Source: Paenibacillus sp. FJAT-26967 (GTDB lineage Bacteria > Bacillota > Bacilli > Paenibacillales > NBRC-103111). Taken from it: a stretch of 64,000 nucleotides of DNA. Under the pieces are notes generated by a model. The model was not told where the DNA came from, made no database searches, and was given only the letters and a program-made list of their open reading frames with translations. Shown here one piece after another: positions 17,921 through 25,369 of this stretch. The position numbers and the translations under genes were made by a program. Location of the stretch: contig NZ_LMXH01000001.1 in the NCBI RefSeq assembly GCF_001541095.1, positions 187,536 through 251,535 of the forward strand, read 5' to 3'. The first letter of the stretch is position 1. Each line of letters opens with the position of its first letter.

Positions 17921-18142
17921 TGTTATATGGAAATTTTTTATAAACTTACTAATTAACCGTAACTTATTACTCTCTGGAGCTGTCTATAATTTATAGAAGT
18001 ATAAGATTGTCCTAACTAGTGAGATGTCTGCAGCTTAGAATTATTGCCGCTAATTTTCTTGGATTTTGTTGAAATGGGAATATGAAGTTCGTTCTCTGCG
18101 GAGCAGGCAGATACAAGAACGGACAAGGAGGTTGCTTTTTAC

Positions 18143-18343
18143 ATGGGAATCGCTTTAAGTTTATTGATTGGATTGCTTGTTCTTGCAGCAGTAGCCGTAA
18201 GTTTGCGTAAACCTAACGAATTCAAACACCTGGAAGGACCTTCCTTCCGGCCCTATGATGAGATTATGGCGGGAAAAACAGCCCCTTCCGTAGAAGCTAC
18301 AAGTGCTTCCGCCTATGCTTCGCTTAAGGAAAAGCGGAAGTAA
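18143..18343 (+). CDS. small hypothetical membrane protein
   Basis: This 66-residue protein has one N-terminal membrane segment (ALSLLIGLLVLAAVAVSL) followed by a basic, serine- and alanine-rich cytosolic or extracellular tail. A strong AAGGAGG precedes the ATG, so it is real. No family is recognised. Just upstream, at 18075-18115, an AAGTTCGTTC/GAACGGAC inverted repeat could be a regulatory or RNA structure. A TATAAT lies at about 17990. Confidence 0.6.
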   Translation: MGIALSLLIGLLVLAAVAVSLRKPNEFKHLEGPSFRPYDEIMAGKTAPSVEATSASAYASLKEKRK

Positions 18344-18604
18344 GACCCCGTCTTGACTTCTGTGAAAGATAGATGAGACGGGTATACAAAATGAGAATTT
18401 GATTAAAAGTGAATGAGTGTATTATGAAAACAGTGTTAATTCTTGAAGACTAGTGCGGACCGAAACGATACGTTGATGCATTACAATTTTTCTAGGGAAT
18501 AGCGGGTTTTCATAAAGAATCTGTTTGATTAAAAAAATGAAAAATAAGTTAATTACCAATTTGTGTGTGTTTGATTGATAGTTTTCCTGTGATAGCTTGT
18601 GTAT

Positions 18605-18772
18605 AGCGCCGAAACCTTTACGTTTCTGTTTGGATTTACAAAGAAGCTGGGGTGCGGGGGATGATTTTCGGATAGACGGGCAAGCCGCCCTCATAATCCG
18701 ATTGGGGTGAACGCTGTCAGCAGCGTGGGCTACTTCTCAGCCCGAACCCGACAACTAACCTCGTAGGCAATA
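18605..18772 (+). promoter_or_regulatory. c-di-AMP riboswitch (ydaO/yuaA class)
   Basis: The leader of the next gene carries the conserved core of the ydaO class: GGGGTGAACGCTG, then AGCCCGAACCCGACAACTAA and CCTCGTAGGC near the 3' end, plus the upstream GGGGGA element. Such RNAs bind cyclic di-AMP and turn off wall hydrolases and osmolyte transporters by terminator formation or access control. I assign the outer stem from GCGCCG (near 18606) to the GGC at about 18768. The downstream gene starts 24 bases after the element. Confidence 0.85.
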
Positions 18773-18796
18773 CCGAGAAGGAGCGTACACACAGCT

Positions 18797-19759
18797 ATGA
18801 AGTTCACACATCATTGGAAAAAAACATGCGCAGTACTTGTTCTTGGAGCCATCGTAACCTTATCGGGGGTACCGACCCGGGCTGCTGATGCTGCTAAGGC
18901 GGAGAGTCATTTACACTGGAAGTTGGCCAAATCCTTGCAGGAGGTCGCAATTCCCGCCAGTCTGAACTCGGAAGTAACATATAGGGATCCGTCTTTGCTG
19001 CTGTCCGGGACACAGACTATTATTCTCTCGGAATCTAGTTCTTTGTGGAATTTGGCAGCACAAGTTCAGATGGATGTGCTTGATCTGCTGGCTTTGAATC
19101 CGGAAGCCGACCCGCTGGATCTTCCTCAAGGGTTAAAGTTGAAAATTTTAAATGAGATTAATCTTCACCAACTATCGGATTTAAAAGCCGAGATTGTAAC
19201 ACCTCCAGTGCCGGCTGCAAAAGCAGCAGTTGATACCGTACCGAAAACGGCCGCGCTGCAAGCTTCCAAAGCTATTCAAAAGGCTGCGGAGCCTGATAAG
19301 AGCGCTGCGAAGCCGGTTAAGAAAGCGGCGGAGAAGAAGCCTGCCGCGAAGAAAACGCCGGTTAAGAAATCAGTACCCGCGAAGGCTGCTGCAAGTTCTA
19401 GCCGTGTCGTTACGACAGCGGCTGGCAAACAGATTCCTTACAAAAACATGCTTAACATCAAAGCGTCCGCTTATTCCGCGGACCCGAGTGAAAACGGCGG
19501 ATATGCCGGCCTTGATTATTTCGGCAACAAATTGAAAGTCGGAACGATTGCGGTAGATCCTAAGGTCATTCCGCTCGGAACGACCGTGTATGTGACAGGC
19601 TATTCATTCGATGGCTTGCCGGCTAAAGGCATGATAGCTAAGGCAACGGATATCGGGGGCGCTATTAAAGGCAACCGAATTGATATATTTGTACCGGGAT
19701 CCAAAGAAAAAGTGAACAATTTCGGATATCAGAACGTCAAAGTGTATATCCTTAAATAA
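18797..19759 (+). CDS. secreted LysM-like / 3D-domain cell wall protein
   Basis: This 320-residue exported protein has a signal peptide (1-~31, ending PTRAADA). A LysM-like wall-binding segment (~75-115) contains SLWNLAAQVQMDVLDLLALN. A lysine/alanine/proline-rich linker (~130-205) has KKAAEKKPAAKKTPVKK-type repeats. The C-terminal 3D domain has three conserved aspartates (AVDPKVIPLGT, ATDIGGAIKGNRIDIF). 3D domains are typical of lytic transglycosylases of the MltA/Sps/YocH-type autolysins, so peptidoglycan remodelling is the likely role. Expression is probably governed by the c-di-AMP riboswitch immediately upstream. A terminator follows. Confidence 0.85.
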   Translation: MKFTHHWKKTCAVLVLGAIVTLSGVPTRAADAAKAESHLHWKLAKSLQEVAIPASLNSEVTYRDPSLLLSGTQTIILSESSSLWNLAAQVQMDVLDLLALNPEADPLDLPQGLKLKILNEINLHQLSDLKAEIVTPPVPAAKAAVDTVPKTAALQASKAIQKAAEPDKSAAKPVKKAAEKKPAAKKTPVKKSVPAKAAASSSRVVTTAAGKQIPYKNMLNIKASAYSADPSENGGYAGLDYFGNKLKVGTIAVDPKVIPLGTTVYVTGYSFDGLPAKGMIAKATDIGGAIKGNRIDIFVPGSKEKVNNFGYQNVKVYILK

Positions 19760-19772
19760 TCGCTTGTGGTGA

Positions 19773-19806
19773 GGGTGAGGGAGCTTAATGCTCCTTCACC
19801 CTTTTT
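19773..19806 (+). terminator. intrinsic terminator
   Basis: A GGGTGAGGGAGC/GCTCCTTCACCC stem is followed by TTTTTGTG after the 3D-domain gene. Confidence 0.85.
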
Positions 19807-19831
19807 GTGTCTTATTCAAGCGTCTCACGGT

Positions 19832-20887
19832 TTATTTGCTTTTAGTCGTTTGCAGAAGCTCGGGGATTGTAACAAGTTTATATCCTTCAGCTCTAAAATG
19901 ACGGATTAATTGAGGCAGAGCCTCTACGGTTCCGCTCAGGTTGTGCTTCTCCGTGCCTCCGGCACTGTGCTGAAGAACAACCGATCCGGCATGTGCATGT
20001 CCCTGGACATTCTGAATCACCTCTTGACTTGCTAGACCCTTCCAATCCAAGGAATCGACATCCCAGTTTACGATGAGAAGCTGGCGATTGGCGATCCACT
20101 TTACCTGGTCCTCACTAATGGCTCCGTAAGGAGGACGGATAAGCTTGGGACTATAACCGGTTAGCGGTTTGAGTATATACTGCGTGTCCATTATTTGAGC
20201 TGCAAACTTATCTTCACTCAGCTTGGGGAAATAAGGGTGGCTGAATGAATGGTTGCCTACCACATGACCCTCTCTTACCATCCGTCTAATCAGTTCGGGA
20301 TGCGCTTTGGCACGGCTGCCAATGACAAAAAAAGTAGCTTTTACCCGGTGCTCCCGGAGAATGTCCAGTATTTGCGGCGTGAATTTCAAATCCGGGCCAT
20401 CGTCAAAGGTGAGCGCTATTTTACCGCCCCGCGAAGGACCTCTCAGGCGGAACACGGAAGGATATTTACGGTGTATTTCTGAGAGCGTAAGTTTGCGCTG
20501 GGCGCTCTGCTGCCTTTGCTCCGCCTGCTGAAGCTTTTGAACGGGAAGAGCGGGCTTTCGCACTGCTGATCTTGATTGTGCAGAGGGGCTGCTCTTTGGA
20601 AAAGGGATCTTCAGCGTTCTTTTGGTCCATTCAGCTGGAGCTTTGGCCGCCGGTGATGCGGAAGGCTTCACGGGCAAATCTCTAGGAATGTCGGGATCAG
20701 CAGGAGGATGCCAAAGCGCAGAAGGAGCTGGAGCTGGAGGTTCGGCTGTCAGGGAATGCGGAATATACCGGTTCGGATCCGGTTCCAATACAGCAGAATG
20801 AGGACTCGGATCTTTGACGGGAACGCATGCGGTCGCGCTTATGAAGAGGACTGCTGCTAATCCGGCTGCAGCTGTAAGCCGTTTCAT
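19832..20887 (-). CDS. polysaccharide deacetylase (NodB fold), probable exported protein
   Basis: This 351-residue protein has an N-terminal hydrophobic signal (AAGLAAVLFISATAC) with a cysteine at 21 that could be lipidated, although the lipobox is not ideal. A proline-rich disordered linker (~25-135) precedes the NodB domain (~155-340). Catalytic motifs are TFDDGPD (D162, D163), HSFSHPY (metal His), RPPYG, DVDSLDW and LQHSAGG. The family removes N-acetyl groups from peptidoglycan or chitin-like glycans outside the cell. It is divergent from the neighbouring riboswitch-controlled wall genes, suggesting a shared theme of wall modification. Confidence 0.88.
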   Translation of the reverse strand: MKRLTAAAGLAAVLFISATACVPVKDPSPHSAVLEPDPNRYIPHSLTAEPPAPAPSALWHPPADPDIPRDLPVKPSASPAAKAPAEWTKRTLKIPFPKSSPSAQSRSAVRKPALPVQKLQQAEQRQQSAQRKLTLSEIHRKYPSVFRLRGPSRGGKIALTFDDGPDLKFTPQILDILREHRVKATFFVIGSRAKAHPELIRRMVREGHVVGNHSFSHPYFPKLSEDKFAAQIMDTQYILKPLTGYSPKLIRPPYGAISEDQVKWIANRQLLIVNWDVDSLDWKGLASQEVIQNVQGHAHAGSVVLQHSAGGTEKHNLSGTVEALPQLIRHFRAEGYKLVTIPELLQTTKSK

Positions 20888-21042
20888 TTTTAACCCTCCT
20901 TACGGTCCGTTTTCAGTAGTTTTAATTAACGGAAGGGTTTTTATCCGAGAGTTGTTGAAAAATGGACACAAGAAAAAGGGTTGTCCCGCTTTGTAAATTA
21001 TGTTAACCTTTTGAAGAGTGTCATAGGACACAATTTCTACAA

Positions 21043-21163
21043 ATGCCGAATCCGATGAATCAAAGCCATCGGTACGGGGGACTTTTCATTGGGGTGAATG
21101 CGTGTGATTTTACTAGCTAGGGAACCTCTCTTCCCGAACCCGTCAACTAACCTCGGAGGCTGC
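21043..21163 (+). promoter_or_regulatory. c-di-AMP riboswitch (ydaO/yuaA class)
   Basis: This is a second ydaO-class element. It shows TGCCGAATCC at the 5' stem, ACGGGGGACT, TTGGGGTGAATGCG, then TTCCCGAACCCGTCAACTAA and CCTCGGAGGC. The last stem leads straight into the ribosome binding site (AAGGAGG at about 21164) of the NlpC/P60 gene, so control of translation or of a nearby terminator is possible. The assignment rests on the sequence core. Confidence 0.9.
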
Positions 21164-21179
21164 AAGGAGGAAAATAGTT

Positions 21180-22055
21180 TTGAAGATTTGGGTACAGAGC
21201 ATCGTGGTTTCATGCGCAGTAGTAACAGCGGGTTTATTGTCGGCAACTGATGTTGAAGCATCCTCCGCACGCACCGCTAAGGTTCAGGTCAACGATACGC
21301 TAGTTAACACCGGAAGTTTAAAGCCTTTTATTGACTCCAGTAGTAATCTCATGATTCCGCTTCGGGTTGTTGCTGAAGATTTGGGAGCAAAAGTAGATTG
21401 GACACGCTCGGGGTCACAGATGAGTCTTACGGTGAATGGGAATGGACACAAAGTCACTTTTACAACGGGAGAAAAGACAGCTCTCGTGGATGGCAAGAAG
21501 ATTACATTGCCGAGCAAAGCACAGTTTATTGACAGCACCGTCTATGTTCCGATGCGTTTTCTTGCGGATTCCTTGAACATCCGTGTACAGTGGGACGATA
21601 AGAACACCATTGCTATTTTTAACGAAGATGGTAAATATCATGCACCTGCATGGTATGCACCTAAACCGCCAGTTGTTCAAGCAGCAACGTCCAGCAGCTC
21701 CAAGGGCAGCACGATCCTTGAGACAGCCAATAAATACAAAGGCGTCCGCTATGTCTATGGTGGAACTACGCCATCCGGTTTTGATTGTTCGGGTTTTGTA
21801 GGCTACGTGTTTGACAAGCATGGAGTGGATTTACCAAGATCCTCCGCCAGCATGTACGCCCAGGCAGGATATAAAGTTTCGAGCCCGCAACCAGGTGATC
21901 TCGTATTCTTTGCAAGCAACTCCAAAATGCAACATGTCGGAATTTATGTCGGATCTAACAAGTTCATTTCAGCTACGAACGATGGTGTTACAGTGGACAG
22001 CTTAGGCAGTTCTTACTGGGGTTCCCGTTATGTGGGAGCTAAACGCGTCCTGTAA
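21180..22055 (+). CDS. secreted NlpC/P60 endopeptidase with copper amine oxidase-like N-terminal domain
   Basis: This 291-residue wall hydrolase has a signal peptide (1-~28). A stalk domain of the copper amine oxidase N-terminal type (~30-150; PLRVVAEDLGAKVDW, YVPMRFLADSLNIRVQWD) is common in Paenibacillus surface proteins. The NlpC/P60 domain (~178-291) has catalytic Cys203 (GFDCSGFVGYVF), His252 (MQHVGIYVG) and Asn267. The enzyme cuts D-gamma-glutamyl-diamino acid bonds in stem peptides. The TTG start is supported by AAGGAGG at 9 bases. A ydaO riboswitch lies directly upstream. Confidence 0.9.
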   Translation: MKIWVQSIVVSCAVVTAGLLSATDVEASSARTAKVQVNDTLVNTGSLKPFIDSSSNLMIPLRVVAEDLGAKVDWTRSGSQMSLTVNGNGHKVTFTTGEKTALVDGKKITLPSKAQFIDSTVYVPMRFLADSLNIRVQWDDKNTIAIFNEDGKYHAPAWYAPKPPVVQAATSSSSKGSTILETANKYKGVRYVYGGTTPSGFDCSGFVGYVFDKHGVDLPRSSASMYAQAGYKVSSPQPGDLVFFASNSKMQHVGIYVGSNKFISATNDGVTVDSLGSSYWGSRYVGAKRVL

Positions 22056-22102
22056 ATATTGTACTTATTCTCTACTTACTAATTCAGCTATTTCATTTAG
22101 AT

Positions 22103-22131
22103 GCCGTCCGGGTGCGACCGGGCGGTTTTTT
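22103..22131 (+). terminator. intrinsic terminator
   Basis: A GCCGTCCGG/CCGGGCGGT stem is followed by TTTTTTG after the NlpC/P60 gene. Confidence 0.8.
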
Positions 22132-22288
22132 GCTGTTTTTGGACTTATTCTTATAACGATCGGGGACTCACAAAAGTTTCGCCATGAATCTGTTCATTTC
22201 ACTAGAAAATTAAGTAAGATAGTAAGCTAAGCGTCGTTCCCTTTCGCTGCTAGATACATAGAATAGCAGAGAGGAAGGGGGGATAATT

Positions 22289-22687
22289 ATGAACCAGTCG
22301 ATTGCCGGAGGCCTTACCGCTTTCGCTGCCTCTGTAATTACGTTTGCTTTCGGCGGATGGTCCGATCTTATTAAGCTGCTTCTTGTTGCGATAGCCATTG
22401 ATTATATCACCGGCGTAGCAGCTGTGTTGAAAGAAAAATCCGGTCTCAACAGCAATGTCGGATTCTGGGGACTGGCCAAGAAAGGTTTCATACTGCTCGT
22501 TATATTACTGGCGCATCGTATAGATGTGATGATGCAGACCGATGTAATTATGAATGCGGCTGTTTACTTCTATCTTATGAATGAATTGATTTCTATTACC
22601 GAAAATTATGGACGGCTCGGCTTGCCGCTTCCTAAGAGAATCAAAAACATTATAGCGGATCTGAAGAATAAAAATGATAAAGATTAA
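22289..22687 (+). CDS. phage/toxin-secretion holin family membrane protein
   Basis: This 132-residue protein has three to four hydrophobic segments and the family pattern ADLIKLLLVAIAIDYITGVAAVL...GLAKKGFILLVILLAHRID...NELISITENYGRLGLPLPKRI, seen in phage lysis holins and TcdE-like toxin-secretion proteins. There is no endolysin gene next to it, although it follows an NlpC/P60 gene. It may be a domesticated holin or a stand-alone lysis/export pore. The ribosome binding site is GGGGGGAT. A terminator follows at 22747. Confidence 0.8.
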   Translation: MNQSIAGGLTAFAASVITFAFGGWSDLIKLLLVAIAIDYITGVAAVLKEKSGLNSNVGFWGLAKKGFILLVILLAHRIDVMMQTDVIMNAAVYFYLMNELISITENYGRLGLPLPKRIKNIIADLKNKNDKD

Positions 22688-22746
22688 AAACCGGTAAAAT
22701 TAATTACCCTCTATTTTCCAATATGAAACGGTTTTCTGGAAAATTT

Positions 22747-22775
22747 TCCGTTTAGTTCGAACGGACTTTTTTTAT
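22747..22775 (+). terminator. intrinsic terminator after holin-like gene
   Basis: A short TCCGTT/AACGGA stem is followed by CTTTTTTTAT. Confidence 0.65.
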
Positions 22776-22940
22776 GACTTGGTCCTAATACATATTGTAG
22801 CTTTAAATGCTTTCCGAAGGGTAACAAAAGAGTGACAAAATGAGAAGAAACAAATAACTGGTATTATAGTTGCTTGTAAGTTAAAAGGGTAACATACTAC
22901 ATAGAATAGAATAATCCCTGAATAAGGAGAGTGAACATGA

Positions 22941-23642
22941 ATGATTTTGCATTATCCCGCGGCATCGCGCTTTTCCACGGATCTGGGCTGGCTCGTTAGT
23001 CATTTCAGTTTCTCGTTTGGCGAGTACTATGACCCTGAAAACAGCCGTTTTGGTCCAATGCGTGTTCTGAACGATGATTATGTCCAAGGTGGAAGAGGCT
23101 TTGGCGCTCATCCGCACCGGGAGATGGAGATTGTCTCGATTGTACTTGAAGGACAGCTCGAGCATCAGGACAGTACGGGGCACCGGGCCATTACAACCTT
23201 TGGAGGTGTCCAAAGAATGACGGCCGGTACCGGTATTATTCATTCAGAGGTGAATCCGGGTAAAGAAGAGGTATGTTTGCTGCAAATGTGGTTTGACCCG
23301 GAAGAACGGGGTCTGGCCCCATCCTACGAAACAACCGAATTCAATCCCGCAGAGATGAAGAATCATCTGCTGCCTGTTGTCTCCAAGGCGCAAACCGGGC
23401 CGAACATTGCTTCTATTCATCAGGACTTGACCCTTTACTTGTCGGATCTGGATCCCGGAAGAAAGCTTTCTTTTGAACAGTCGGAAGGCAGACGTATATT
23501 TTTTATGGTTCTTGAAGGAAAAGTAACGTTGAATGGCGTAAATGAACTTAACAGGAGAGATTCCGCGCGTATCACGGATACTGCTTCTCTAATAATTGAA
23601 AGCAGTGCCGGTGCACGGATCATGTTAATTGATTTACCCTGA
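22941..23642 (+). CDS. pirin-family (bicupin) protein
   Basis: This 233-residue protein has the pirin N-terminal cupin. Metal-binding His residues are in GFGAHPHREMEIVSIVLEG, and the HIS/GLU pattern continues in GTGIIHSEVNP. The second cupin half is shorter. Bacterial pirins act as quercetin dioxygenases or in redox sensing; the role here is not determined. GGAGA lies 10 bases before the ATG. The next small gene begins 30 bases downstream. Confidence 0.88.
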   Translation: MILHYPAASRFSTDLGWLVSHFSFSFGEYYDPENSRFGPMRVLNDDYVQGGRGFGAHPHREMEIVSIVLEGQLEHQDSTGHRAITTFGGVQRMTAGTGIIHSEVNPGKEEVCLLQMWFDPEERGLAPSYETTEFNPAEMKNHLLPVVSKAQTGPNIASIHQDLTLYLSDLDPGRKLSFEQSEGRRIFFMVLEGKVTLNGVNELNRRDSARITDTASLIIESSAGARIMLIDLP

Positions 23643-23671
23643 ATTCGCCGCATTGGAAAGGGGTTATACAG

Positions 23672-23998
23672 ATGAGCTCGAATCATCGCTTGTATGTTAA
23701 GCACGCAGTAGGAAGCCGGATGCTGCTCGATACGGACCAAACCGGGGGACAGATACAATTGTCCCGGGTTGCGGGCGGCTGGTGCTTCAAAGTCAGCGAT
23801 GTTGACTTGGATATTGCGAGGGAAATCGCTGATTTTCGTGACGAGCTGAACCTTTTTTACATGGAAGAGGCAGCGGATACAGCTGAGAAATGGTGGTATT
23901 ACGGTCAGAAAACCCCCGGAATCGAATATGAATCCAATGGGCATGTTCTTAGCATCACGGTAGATACCCGAATGGCCTACAGCAACCGGCACGTCTGA
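23672..23998 (+). CDS. hypothetical protein
   Basis: This is a 108-residue soluble protein with no signal peptide and no recognised family. It is mixed alpha/beta and contains GGWCFKVSDVDLDIAREIADFRDEL and an aromatic WWYYG patch. GAAAGGGG precedes the ATG. It lies downstream of the pirin gene and a terminator overlaps its 3' end, so it is probably co-transcribed. Its function is unknown. Confidence 0.6.
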   Translation: MSSNHRLYVKHAVGSRMLLDTDQTGGQIQLSRVAGGWCFKVSDVDLDIAREIADFRDELNLFYMEEAADTAEKWWYYGQKTPGIEYESNGHVLSITVDTRMAYSNRHV

Positions 23999-24016
23999 GG
24001 ACGTCCGGTTTTTTTG
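23985..24016 (+). terminator. intrinsic terminator overlapping the 3' end of the preceding gene
   Basis: An ACCGGCACGTC/GACGTCCGGT stem is followed by TTTTTTTG. Confidence 0.8.
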
Positions 24017-24087
24017 TTGCTTGCAACGCGGGAAAGATACCGAAATAGACAGGACCGTATAGCCCGCAGAATGGCAGAGAGTTCCTC

Positions 24088-24132
24088 TTGCAAGAAAGAA
24101 ACTGTAGAGATATAATAAGAACAAATGTTCTT
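24088..24132 (+). promoter_or_regulatory. SigA promoter with LexA-like operator
   Basis: TTGCAA (24088-24093) and TATAAT (24111-24116) are spaced 17 bases. Directly after is AAGAACAAATGTTCTT (24117-24132), a dyad close to the Bacillota LexA/DinR box (CGAAC-N4-GTTCG). It lies over the expected transcription start, a good place for repression. The same dyad is followed by a T-rich run, so it could also act as a weak terminator. Confidence 0.6.
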
Positions 24133-24159
24133 ATTTTTTTTATTTGGAGGAGGATCGGT

Positions 24160-24441
24160 ATGGCGACTATGGAGCGGTATCTGGGGCGTAAAGTCAGTAT
24201 TATTTATATGGACCGAGAAGGAACAATCAGCAAGCGGGACGTACGTCCTGTGACTGTCCATGGAGATCAGATCCAGGCTTATTGTTATGCAAGGAAGGCG
24301 ATGCGAAATTTTCGTAAAGAAGATATTCTGGCATGGACGCCATCCGCTGAATCAGCCGCTTCTCCCAACCCGCCGAGAGTACATCCTCATTTGAATAGAA
24401 AAAAGGAGAATTATTCTTTTGAATCGTCAATTTATGGTTGA
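24160..24441 (+). CDS. small hypothetical protein, possibly SOS-regulated
   Basis: This 93-residue protein starts at ATG 24160 after GGAGGAGG. The first ~60 residues (KVSIIYMDREGTISKRDVRPVTVHGDQIQAYCYARKAMRNFRKEDIL) resemble the small beta-barrel of WYL-type domains, including the conserved hydrophobic and basic pattern at the end. The tail is basic and proline-rich. There is no helix-turn-helix, so it would be a WYL-like module alone. The LexA-like operator upstream suggests DNA-damage induction (inference). It has no partner gene. Confidence 0.6.
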   Translation: MATMERYLGRKVSIIYMDREGTISKRDVRPVTVHGDQIQAYCYARKAMRNFRKEDILAWTPSAESAASPNPPRVHPHLNRKKENYSFESSIYG

Positions 24442-24474
24442 CATCCGCCATCAGCGGGTTTAAGATCAAAACAA

Positions 24475-24520
24475 AGTGGACACCGTTCACTTTTTCATTT
24501 ATTTAATTAATTTGTCCACT
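24475..24520. promoter_or_regulatory. inverted repeat upstream of the sugar epimerase operon
   Basis: Arms AGTGGACA (24475-24482) and TGTCCACT (24513-24520) are perfect 8-bp inverted repeats 30 bases apart. They flank an AT-rich segment with a central TTAATTAA, and the epimerase gene starts 32 bases later. This may be an operator for the ROK-family regulator encoded downstream. AAAGTG/CACTTTTT at 24473-24494 could also form a small terminator of the preceding gene. Confidence 0.4.
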
Positions 24521-24551
24521 GGAACAATTAATTATGAGGAGGATTTATCTT

Positions 24552-25364
24552 ATGAAATTGTCGGTTGGCGGCTTTTCATTCAATCAGTCTTTTTTAAATG
24601 GAACGATGGATGTATTCGGCTATCTGGAAACGGTCAGATACCGCTACGGACTGAGCACGGTGGATCTGTGGAACGGACAGTTTGCCGACCGTTCGGACCC
24701 GCTGCTCAAACTGCCGGACAAAGAATTCCTGAATAAAATCCGCCGCGGCCTTGATGAAAGAGGCATGACGCTTGTAAATATCGCGATAGACGGGGCACAT
24801 CTGTGGGACGCTGACCCCGATAAAAGGGAAGCGCTTCACAAAAACGCGCTGGAGTATATAGAAGCTTCTATCCGTCTGGGCGCTAAGACGGTACGTATTG
24901 ATACAGGCGGACGCGGACAGTCCTCATTCTCGGAGGAGGAGCTTGATTATGTAGCCGGACGTTACCGTGAATATTGTAAGATCGCGAAGGAGAACGGCTT
25001 CATGATCGGTCCGGAGAACCATATGGGCCCTTCGCTTGTACCTTCCGAAATGAAACGGCTGGCAGAGGCGGTGGACCATCCTTCCTACGGCTTCCTGCTT
25101 CATATCGGACGCTGGGATCAAGAGAAAGATAAAGGGGATGAAATGATCTCTCCCTGGACCGTACATACTCATTTTGACGTGGGCGCTGCGGCTTCTGCGG
25201 ATGCTGTCGAGACGATCCGCATGCTCCGCAATAACGGCTTCGACGGGTATTGGGGCGTAGAGCACCATGCTATGAAAGAACCTTATACGGAAGTGGAATG
25301 GTTATTGGCAACGGTTAAGCATTTGCTGCTGCAAAGTGAAGAAGATCTACACAAGGAGGCGTAA
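24552..25364 (+). CDS. sugar phosphate isomerase/epimerase (AP endonuclease 2 / TIM-barrel family)
   Basis: This 270-residue TIM-barrel protein of the xylose isomerase-like AP_endonuc_2 family has typical features such as GAKTVRIDTGG, the metal ligand region IGPENHMGPS, and late-strand HTHFDVG and YWGVEHHA, which fit an enzyme acting on sugars or inositols. GAGGAGG precedes the ATG. The following oxidoreductase starts 6 bases after its stop. The substrate is unknown; a 3-keto sugar or inositol derivative is plausible from such gene pairs. Confidence 0.85.
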   Translation: MKLSVGGFSFNQSFLNGTMDVFGYLETVRYRYGLSTVDLWNGQFADRSDPLLKLPDKEFLNKIRRGLDERGMTLVNIAIDGAHLWDADPDKREALHKNALEYIEASIRLGAKTVRIDTGGRGQSSFSEEELDYVAGRYREYCKIAKENGFMIGPENHMGPSLVPSEMKRLAEAVDHPSYGFLLHIGRWDQEKDKGDEMISPWTVHTHFDVGAAASADAVETIRMLRNNGFDGYWGVEHHAMKEPYTEVEWLLATVKHLLLQSEEDLHKEA

Positions 25365-25369
25365 TTCTC

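Noticed and set aside
24117-24145. stem AAGAAC/GTTCTT with T run as a terminator
   Set aside because: Kept as an operator because it directly follows a good promoter and the stem is AT-rich and short; the terminator reading is noted as an alternative.
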